The notes beneath the pieces are model-generated. The model was not told the DNA's origin, did no database searches, and was given only the letters and a program-made list of their open reading frames with translations. This document shows positions 1 through 4,034 of a DNA stretch of 13,993 nucleotides, one piece after another. The first letter of the stretch is position 1. Every line of letters begins with the position of its first letter. The position numbers and the translations under genes were made by a program. Source of the DNA: Tissierellaceae bacterium (GTDB lineage: Bacteria; Bacillota; Clostridia; Tissierellales; Tissierellaceae); NCBI GenBank assembly GCA_023229175.1, contig JALNZV010000042.1:1-13993 (forward strand), written 5' to 3'.

Positions 1-9
1 TATCTTTGC
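1..9 (+). promoter_or_regulatory. Bacteroidota-type -7 promoter element, rightward early promoter
   Basis: TATCTTTGC matches the Bacteroides sigma-ABfr -7 consensus TAnnTTTG (known consensus). The -33 element would lie left of the window, so only half the promoter can be seen. Transcription would start near position 16 and read into the gene beginning at 110. No other equally good rightward box was seen in an intergenic gap, so this may drive much of the + strand operon (inference). The TTTGC part lies inside the left arm of the 15-bp inverted repeat, so a repressor bound there would cover the promoter. Confidence 0.6.
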
Positions 10-62
10 AAAGTGGCAAGTTTAAAGTTACAAAGGTAAGTCAAAAATTGCCACTTTGCAAA
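5..62. repeat. Perfect 15-bp inverted repeat, candidate operator or leader hairpin
   Basis: Positions 5-19 (TTTGCAAAGTGGCAA) and 48-62 (TTGCCACTTTGCAAA) are exact reverse complements separated by 28 bases. Each arm carries the TTTGC half of one of the two facing -7 boxes. The spacer holds AAAGTTACAAA at 24-34, the same motif that recurs in the gap at 12302-12629. A dimeric repressor operator or a 5'-leader hairpin would both fit. Part of the symmetry is imposed by the two promoters, but GTGGCAA/TTGCCAC is not part of any promoter consensus. Confidence 0.75.
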
Positions 63-88
63 TTTATAATCAACGAAAAAACGTCAAA
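58..88 (-). promoter_or_regulatory. Bacteroidota-type leftward promoter (-7 and -33)
   Basis: On the minus strand, positions 66 to 58 read TAAATTTGC, a full match to TAnnTTTG. Eighteen bases further upstream, positions 88 to 85 read TTTG, a match to the -33 element at plausible spacing. A transcript would start near position 51 and leave the window leftward, face to face with the promoter at 1-9. Its product is outside the window; a phage repressor gene would be typical (inference). The match could partly be a by-product of the inverted repeat, since its TTTGC is the mirror copy of the rightward box. Confidence 0.45.
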
Positions 89-106
89 TACGAAAAAACG
101 TCAAAT
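73..106. repeat. 17-bp tandem direct repeat upstream of the first gene
   Basis: ACGAAAAAACGTCAAAT occurs twice back to back, at 73-89 and 90-106, and ends three bases before the likely ATG at 110. The first copy includes the -33 match of the leftward promoter. The 13-mer ATACGAAAAAACG from this block (88-100) recurs exactly at 3361-3373, directly before the start codon of the DUF2815 gene. It may be an A-rich translation-enhancing leader, a protein site, or both. Confidence 0.8.
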
Positions 107-109
107 AAA

Positions 110-460
110 ATGAACGCTAAATTAAGAGAATTAATAGACCTACTAAGCTCTGAGAGTAGAGGAGTAAAGGAAATAGAGGTTAACCTCATCGGTGAGGGGG
201 ATATAAGAATAAAGGTAAAATATTTTACAGAGGCAGAAAAGCAATTACCTCAACCGAAAGGGAAGAAAATACCTGCAGACCTTGTGAACCTTTATAATAA
301 TTTACCGGAGGAGTTCACCTGGGCAGAGGCTAAGAGGATAAGTCGTAAGGCTCATAATACGCAACTGAGCCGATTGCTGAGAAATGGTAATTACTTTACA
401 AAAATAAAACAAGGCAATTATAAGAAGGTATATAAGAGCGATTACATAATAAATATATAG
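110..460 (+). CDS. Hypothetical early phage protein with possible C-terminal winged-helix-like region
   Basis: A 116-aa protein that I do not recognise. The frame is open from an ATG at 56, but that start would place coding sequence over the inverted repeat and tandem repeat. The ATG at 110, right after the A-rich repeat, is the better start and gives MNAKLRELIDLL. The first half has a charged segment with alternating hydrophobics (EIEVNLIGEGDIRIKVKYF, about residues 25-43). The last 55 residues (LPEEFTWAEAKRISRKAH, then LLRNGNYFTKI) read like helices of a winged-helix domain, which is inference from pattern only. It is the first gene after the promoter region, ends in TAG, and is followed within 6 bases by the tRNA-like fold at 466-536. 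The shift toward lysine and arginine near the C-terminus would suit nucleic-acid binding. Confidence 0.7.
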   Translation: MNAKLRELIDLLSSESRGVKEIEVNLIGEGDIRIKVKYFTEAEKQLPQPKGKKIPADLVNLYNNLPEEFTWAEAKRISRKAHNTQLSRLLRNGNYFTKIKQGNYKKVYKSDYIINI

Positions 461-465
461 TGGAT

Positions 466-536
466 TTCCAGAAGGGTGCAAGATAAGCTTTATGCTTCGA
501 CCAATATCTTGAGCGGGTTCAACTCCCGCACTGGAA
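466..536 (+). ncRNA. tRNA-like structure 1 (acceptor-like stem plus T-arm)
   Basis: This 71-base intergenic element folds like the outer half of a tRNA. TTCCAG (466-471) pairs with CTGGAA (531-536), with A472/A530 as a mismatched seventh pair. GCGGG (513-517) pairs with CCCGC (525-529) around the loop TTCAACT, which fits the tRNA T-loop consensus TTCRANY. The T-arm abuts the 3' acceptor strand, as in tRNA. The middle is not canonical: instead of D and anticodon arms there is AAGAT (480-484) with ATCTT (506-510), enclosing AAGC (485-488) with GCTT (494-497). GGT (475-477) could also pair with ACC (500-502). No normal anticodon loop is visible and no CCA is encoded; the element is followed by CTAA. 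It may be a processing site or regulator in the mRNA, or a decayed tRNA. Confidence 0.5.
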
Positions 537-553
537 CTAAGTAAAAATAAAAC

Positions 554-781
554 ATGAAATTTATGAGAGGAATAGGATTTCAAAAAGCGTGGTCAAGACT
601 GACACTCGCACAATCTAAACAGTGCAGATTTGAGCTCTACAAAGCTTTAGGCATTAAGAACAGGCAATCTTTCCGTGAATATAGAGTCGGAAATAGAGAG
701 TGCCGCCCTACGCAGATAGCGAACATTGAGAAAGTATTTGCAAAGTATGGTATTAACAGCGGGGATGTATGGGACAACTAA
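554..781 (+). CDS. Small HTH-like DNA-binding protein (Cro/XRE-like fold suspected)
   Basis: A 75-aa basic protein, MKFMRGIGFQKAWSRL onward. The stretch FELYKALGIKNRQSFREYR, then RECRPTQIANIEKVFAKYGI, has the length and spacing of a small lambda-repressor-like helix-turn-helix: helices around residues 26-34, 38-46 and 53-64. This is judged from pattern, not from a database match. An internal ATG at 563 (MRGIGF) is an alternative start; the first ATG follows an A-rich leader (AAAAATAAAAC) and is preferred. It comes right after the tRNA-like fold at 466-536 and its last 13 bases overlap the next gene, so the two are probably translationally coupled. A Cro-type early regulator would fit the position. 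Confidence 0.7.
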   Translation: MKFMRGIGFQKAWSRLTLAQSKQCRFELYKALGIKNRQSFREYRVGNRECRPTQIANIEKVFAKYGINSGDVWDN

Positions 782-1143
782 TTCTTAACCCTGATTTAAC
801 CCCACAAGAGAGGGATATTATGGAGCTCTTAGCTTGGGGGGCTTCCATGAAAGAAGTGGCAGATAAGCTCAATATTACTTATAACTCTTTAGATAGGAGG
901 ATAAGAACCATTAAACAGAAGATAGGGGTTCAGAAAGCGACTGAGATAGCGATGTTTTATTTCTGTACTAATTTCAAAATTTCCTTCTCCTTATCTCCTA
1001 TAAAGAGAAAAATAATAACCTCAATAATGATTGCAATAATGCTTCCTCAGATATTCGGAGCAGACGCACAAGGCTTAAGGGCTTTCAGAAGCTCGAGAGC
1101 GAGAAGAAATAGAGAACAAATAACACTTATAAGTTATGAGTAA
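769..1143 (+). CDS. LuxR-type HTH regulator with C-terminal hydrophobic segment
   Basis: A 124-aa protein. Residues about 10-66 form a GerE/LuxR-type helix-turn-helix: LTPQERDIMELLAWGASMKEVADKL, NITYNSLDRRIRTIKQKIG, then a closing helix ATEIAMFYFC. The opening LTPQERDIMELLA and the recognition helix around YNSLDRRIRTIK are the family hallmarks. A hydrophobic stretch at about residues 86-100 (IITSIMIAIMLPQIFGA) could be a single membrane segment, followed by an Arg-rich tail (RAFRSSRARRNRE). No receiver or sensor domain is present. Stand-alone LuxR-HTH proteins with this tail are, from memory, common in Bacteroidales prophages; their role is not known to me. The start overlaps the previous gene by 13 bases, and the end overlaps the next start by 8, so three small regulators are coupled. 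Confidence 0.85.
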   Translation: MGQLILNPDLTPQERDIMELLAWGASMKEVADKLNITYNSLDRRIRTIKQKIGVQKATEIAMFYFCTNFKISFSLSPIKRKIITSIMIAIMLPQIFGADAQGLRAFRSSRARRNREQITLISYE

Positions 1144-1429
1144 CATAATCGATTCAATTAAGAATAGAAGCGGAAGTCAGTTATTACTGATTAATTCCGA
1201 TGACTTAGTCCATTTCGCAGACCTTATTATTAAGAGGTATAAGGAAGAGCTGGAAGAGAGTAATAACCGCGAAATCCTCACTAAGAAAGAAGTACAAGAA
1301 CTTTTACAAGTTACTTCTCAAACTCTTATAGATTGGAATAAGAGCGGTTATCTAAGGCATGTAAAAGTAGGCAAAAACGTAAGATACAGAAAAATAGACA
1401 TAGACGCATTAATTAATAAACGCAAATAA
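1136..1429 (+). CDS. Excisionase/MerR-type helix-turn-helix protein (HTH_17-like)
   Basis: A 97-aa protein. The second half (about residues 47-97) is the MerR/excisionase winged-helix fold: ILTKKEVQELLQVTSQTLI, DWNKSGYLRHVKVGKNVRY, RKIDIDALI. The order 'TKKEV..LLQVTSQTL..W...G.L....VG..VRYR..DIDALI' is diagnostic of the HTH_17 helix-turn-helix group. The N-terminal 45 residues are probably helical (HFADLIIKRYKEELEES) and could dimerise. In phages such proteins act as excisionases, or as architectural or regulatory DNA binders. With no integrase in view, excisionase function cannot be claimed. The ATG overlaps the end of the LuxR-type gene by 8 bases. Confidence 0.85.
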   Translation: MSNIIDSIKNRSGSQLLLINSDDLVHFADLIIKRYKEELEESNNREILTKKEVQELLQVTSQTLIDWNKSGYLRHVKVGKNVRYRKIDIDALINKRK

Positions 1430-1437
1430 AAATCACT

Positions 1438-1719
1438 ATGGAAAACGAAAAAATCGAACAAAACGAAAACAGGTGGGAAATGATTCACCACCATTCAGAC
1501 AACCTTATAGAGGTGAAGTTTGAGGACAGTAAAGATGTTATGTGTGTTATCGAGAACGCGACTAACGACATCAAACTGATTGTAAAAGGAGAAGTAGTTA
1601 ACAAGTTTAATTATGTAGAGAAATTTGGAGGGGTTGGAGCAAATCCTGAATCCTCAGAGTTTGAAGCCTGGCTTCGCCTAGTCTCCAAGACAATTCAGAA
1701 TCAATTAATATTCATATAA
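1438..1719 (+). CDS. Hypothetical protein, 93 aa
   Basis: I do not recognise this protein. It starts MENEKIEQNENRWEMIHHH, 8 bases after the HTH gene, and ends QNQLIFI. It is acidic in its first half, has a run of three histidines near residue 17, and shows alternating hydrophobic residues (LIEVKFEDSKDVMCVIENA and IKLIVKGEVVNKF) suggesting a small beta-rich domain. GGVGANPESSEFEAWLRLV near residues 64-82 begins a probable C-terminal helix. No signal peptide or membrane segment is seen. Its position between the HTH genes and the replication genes implies early expression, but gives no function. Confidence 0.7.
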   Translation: MENEKIEQNENRWEMIHHHSDNLIEVKFEDSKDVMCVIENATNDIKLIVKGEVVNKFNYVEKFGGVGANPESSEFEAWLRLVSKTIQNQLIFI

Positions 1720-1736
1720 ATAAATCACGTAAAATC

Positions 1737-2186
1737 ATGAGAAACTTAAATTTGAACCTTAACATTAAGTTAAGTCCTACTCCTGAGTTCCTACAACTTG
1801 TGAGTACATTAATAGAAGGGTTAAGTAATCTTACCTCTTCTGAGAGTAATTCTACCGCTCCATTCATAGAAGTGGAAGAAGAAGAACCTACACCAGTGGT
1901 AAAACCTCAACCCCGTACAACCGCTAAGGCTAAAGTAGCTTCTAAGGTTGTGGAAGAACCCCGCAAGGCGGTGGAAGCTACCCAAGAAGTAGAGGAAGAA
2001 AACCCAATAGATTTATCTGCTGAGGGACTACGTAAATTGGTTATAAGTAAGACCACTACAAACGCCGAGGCTAAAGGGGCTATCGCAAAAGCCTTAGAGT
2101 TGCTTGGCGTAAAGAACATATCCGCATTAGCTGAATTGCCAGAGGATAAAATAATGTCGTTCTACCAAACTGTAATAAAGTTATAG
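1737..2186 (+). CDS. Small protein upstream of DUF2800 ('Rrp5-like' C-terminal domain of phages)
   Basis: A 149-aa protein in three parts: an N-terminal segment with repeated Asn/Leu (LNLNLNIKLSPTPEFLQLV), a low-complexity linker rich in Glu, Pro, Ala, Lys and Val (about residues 45-92), and a C-terminal helical domain (DLSAEGLRKLVISKTT, AKGAIAKALELLGVKNIS, ALAELPEDKIMSFYQTV). From memory, many Firmicutes phages have a similar short domain just upstream of DUF2800, often labelled 'rRNA biogenesis protein rrp5'; that label is almost certainly a misannotation. The shared pattern is 'LR.L...K......A....L...G...ISAL..L'. Conserved linkage to DUF2800, DUF2815 and the polymerase suggests a helper role in replication or recombination (inference). 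It ends in TAG, two bases before the DUF2800 start. Confidence 0.7.
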   Translation: MRNLNLNLNIKLSPTPEFLQLVSTLIEGLSNLTSSESNSTAPFIEVEEEEPTPVVKPQPRTTAKAKVASKVVEEPRKAVEATQEVEEENPIDLSAEGLRKLVISKTTTNAEAKGAIAKALELLGVKNISALAELPEDKIMSFYQTVIKL

Positions 2187-2188
2187 TT

Positions 2189-3340
2189 ATGGCACAACAT
2201 GCAACACTTGGGGCGAGTAGCTCTGCAAAATGGCTTAACTGCCCTCCTTCTGCGAGACTTGAGGCACAATTTGAAAACCCTACAAGCATTTATGCAGAAG
2301 AGGGCTCGTTAGCCCACGAATTAGGTGAGGCTCTTCTCAGGAGAGACGCTAATGCCTTAAAGAAGATAATGGGGAATGCCTGGTATAACTCCGACATGCA
2401 ACAACATTGTGAGGATTATAGGGATTTCGTTTTAGAGCTCTTGAACGAGGCAAAAGCTATCACCTCTGACGCTGTTCTCCTTCTTGAACAACGCCTGGAC
2501 TATTCTCTATGGGTTGAAGGGGGTTTTGGGACCGGCGACGCTGTAATTGTAGCTGACGGAGTAATGAGGATAATAGACCTTAAATACGGTCAAGGCGTTG
2601 AGGTATCTGCAGAGAGCAATACTCAGATGATGTTATACGCATTAGGGGCTCTTAATTCCTTCGAAATGCTTTACGATATAAAGAGCATTATTATGACTAT
2701 CTATCAACCAAGGCTTAGGAATTATTCCTCCTATGAGATGTCGGTAATTGACCTGCTTACTTGGGCTAACGATGTTTTAGCCCCTACTGCTAAGTTAGCT
2801 TATGAAGGTATAGGAGAGTTCAAAGCAGGCAATCATTGCAGGTTCTGTCGTGCTAAGCACTTATGTAAGGCGTTGGCAGAATATAACCTTGAGCCTACTG
2901 AGCCTGAGATGAAGCCCTCAGAGCTATTAAACGATGAGGAGATAATCAATATACTTAACAGAGCTGATAGTATTAAGAAGTGGCTTTCTTCTGTGGAAGA
3001 ATATGCATTTGCTGAGGCTCTTAATGGTAAGAAGTGGGAAGGATATAAGCTTGTTGAGGGTAGAAGTAATAGAACCTATTCAGACCCGGATAAGGTGGCA
3101 GATACTCTTATCAATGCCGGCATTGACCAGGCTCTTATCTACGAAAAGAAAATCAAAACTATTACTGCGTTAGAGAAAGACTTAGGAAAGAAGCCTTTCA
3201 ATGAAATAGTAGGGGATTTAATTATTAAACCAGCTGGCAAACCTACGCTTGTAGTTGAGAGCGATAAACGCTCTGAATGGTCTCCAGCAGATAATGCTGC
3301 AAGTGATTTTGAAAATACGGACGTAACGTCAATCAATTAA
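2189..3340 (+). CDS. DUF2800 family: Cas4/RecB-like PD-(D/E)XK nuclease with Fe-S cysteines
   Basis: A 383-aa protein with the DUF2800 layout. The N-terminal motif AEEGSLAHELGEALL includes His43. GTGDAVI gives Asp117, IIDLKYG gives Asp130 and Lys132, and NTQMMLY gives Gln146 and Tyr150. Together these are the RecB-family H, D, D-x-K and QxxxY signature. Four cysteines, Cys18 in LNCPP and Cys217, Cys220 and Cys226 in CRFCRAKHLC, match the split C-(n)-C-x2-C-x5-C Fe-S cluster of Cas4 and AddB nucleases. The fold is known to cut DNA with divalent metal. In phages the gene sits beside DUF2815 and PolA, so a role in end resection or recombination during replication is likely (inference). All key residues are present. 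The C-terminal tail after about residue 330 is probably flexible. The ATG lies 2 bases after the previous stop. Confidence 0.93.
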   Translation: MAQHATLGASSSAKWLNCPPSARLEAQFENPTSIYAEEGSLAHELGEALLRRDANALKKIMGNAWYNSDMQQHCEDYRDFVLELLNEAKAITSDAVLLLEQRLDYSLWVEGGFGTGDAVIVADGVMRIIDLKYGQGVEVSAESNTQMMLYALGALNSFEMLYDIKSIIMTIYQPRLRNYSSYEMSVIDLLTWANDVLAPTAKLAYEGIGEFKAGNHCRFCRAKHLCKALAEYNLEPTEPEMKPSELLNDEEIINILNRADSIKKWLSSVEEYAFAEALNGKKWEGYKLVEGRSNRTYSDPDKVADTLINAGIDQALIYEKKIKTITALEKDLGKKPFNEIVGDLIIKPAGKPTLVVESDKRSEWSPADNAASDFENTDVTSIN

Positions 3341-3373
3341 TTAATAAAGTCAATAACTTAATACGAAAAAACG

Positions 3374-3958
3374 ATGACAACAACAAAAAATCAAATGAAA
3401 GAAACAAAAGTAGTAACGGGTAAAGTTCGCTTCTCTTATCTACATGTATGGGAACCTTCTGCAATTGAAGGTTCAAATGAAGCTAAGTATTCTGCTTCTT
3501 TGATTATCCCTAAATCGGATAAAGCTACTATCCAAAAAATCCAAAATGCTATTAACGCGGCAATCAGTAATGGGGTGATGGGCAAGTTCCAAGGCAAGAA
3601 GCCGGTTAGTCTGAAACTCCCTCTTAGAGATGGGGACGCAGAGAGACCAGACGATGAGGCTTATGCAAATAGCTACTTCGTTAATGCGAGTTGTAAAACT
3701 CGACCAGGGGTTGTAGATATCAACCGCAACCCTATCCTTGACCAGGATGAGGTTTATAGTGGTTGTTACGGCGTTGCTTCTATTACCTTCTATCCGTTCA
3801 ATGTGAACGGTAATAAGGGGATAGCTTGCGGGCTTAACCACTTGATGAAGCTTACTGATGGAGAGCCTTTAGGCGGTAGGACTACTGCAGAAAGCGACTT
3901 CGCTCAGATTAACGCCTCTGATTGGGGCGTAGAAGTAGAAGAGGATATTTTCGGATAA
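3374..3958 (+). CDS. DUF2815 family: phage single-stranded-DNA-binding-like protein
   Basis: A 194-aa protein of the DUF2815 family. Typical features are TGKVRFSYLHVWEPSA at the start, KYSASLIIPKSDKATIQKI near residues 38-56, PLRDGDAERPDDEAY near 83-97, and YSGCYGVASITFYPFN near 128-143. The family is thought to adopt an OB-fold and bind single-stranded DNA, like T7 gp2.5. The C-terminus is acidic and ends in an aromatic residue (EVEEDIFG), as in SSB-type tails that recruit partner proteins; here the partners could be the neighbouring nuclease and polymerase (inference). A second ATG at residue 8 (MKETKVV) is a possible alternative start; the first ATG follows the ATACGAAAAAACG leader shared with the first gene. 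After its TAA comes the second tRNA-like fold. Confidence 0.92.
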   Translation: MTTTKNQMKETKVVTGKVRFSYLHVWEPSAIEGSNEAKYSASLIIPKSDKATIQKIQNAINAAISNGVMGKFQGKKPVSLKLPLRDGDAERPDDEAYANSYFVNASCKTRPGVVDINRNPILDQDEVYSGCYGVASITFYPFNVNGNKGIACGLNHLMKLTDGEPLGGRTTAESDFAQINASDWGVEVEEDIFG

Positions 3959-3965
3959 ATCTCTT

Positions 3966-4014
3966 AACCCTTGCAGGTTCGCCTTTAGTGCCCCGTTCGA
4001 CTCGGGGGAGGGTT
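3966..4014 (+). ncRNA. tRNA-like structure 2 (minimal acceptor-like stem plus T-arm)
   Basis: A 49-base fold in the 76-base gap between DUF2815 and the polymerase. AACCCTT (3966-3972) pairs with GAGGGTT (4008-4014): seven pairs, the last a G-T wobble. CCCCG (3991-3995) pairs with CGGGG (4003-4007) around TTCGACT, a match to the tRNA T-loop consensus TTCRANY. The T-arm joins the 3' acceptor strand with no gap, giving a 12-bp stack as in tRNA. The D and anticodon arms are replaced by 18 bases containing a tiny hairpin, AGG-TTCG-CCT (3975-3984). It is followed by CTAAC and an A-rich leader before the polymerase ATG, much like element 1. This resembles a minimal RNase P substrate (known biochemistry); mRNA processing or translational control is inference. 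Confidence 0.55.
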
Positions 4015-4034
4015 CTAACTTAAAAACTAATACC

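Noticed and set aside
56..109. Upstream start for the first gene at 56
   Set aside because: It would translate through the inverted repeat and tandem repeats; the ATG at 110 has a better A-rich leader.
513..529. Rho-independent terminator
   Set aside because: The GCGGG/CCCGC hairpin is not followed by a T-tract; the loop and context fit a T-arm better. The same holds for 3991-4007.
466..536. Ordinary functional tRNA gene
   Set aside because: Acceptor and T-arm are good, but no 5-bp anticodon stem with a 7-base loop and no D-stem can be drawn; the nearest 7-base loop (488-494) would have a pyrimidine at position 37 and only a 3-bp stem.
302..583. Minus-strand 93-codon frame
   Set aside because: It overlaps a likely gene, the tRNA-like element and the next start, has no leader and an unconvincing composition. 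Other minus-strand frames, such as 3473-3841, 4601-4918, 10976-11239 and 11637-11909, are shadows of conserved genes.
2189..3340. CRISPR-associated Cas4 gene
   Set aside because: It has Cas4-like residues and Fe-S cysteines, but the length, the surrounding motifs and the DUF2815/PolA neighbours fit DUF2800; no CRISPR components are present.
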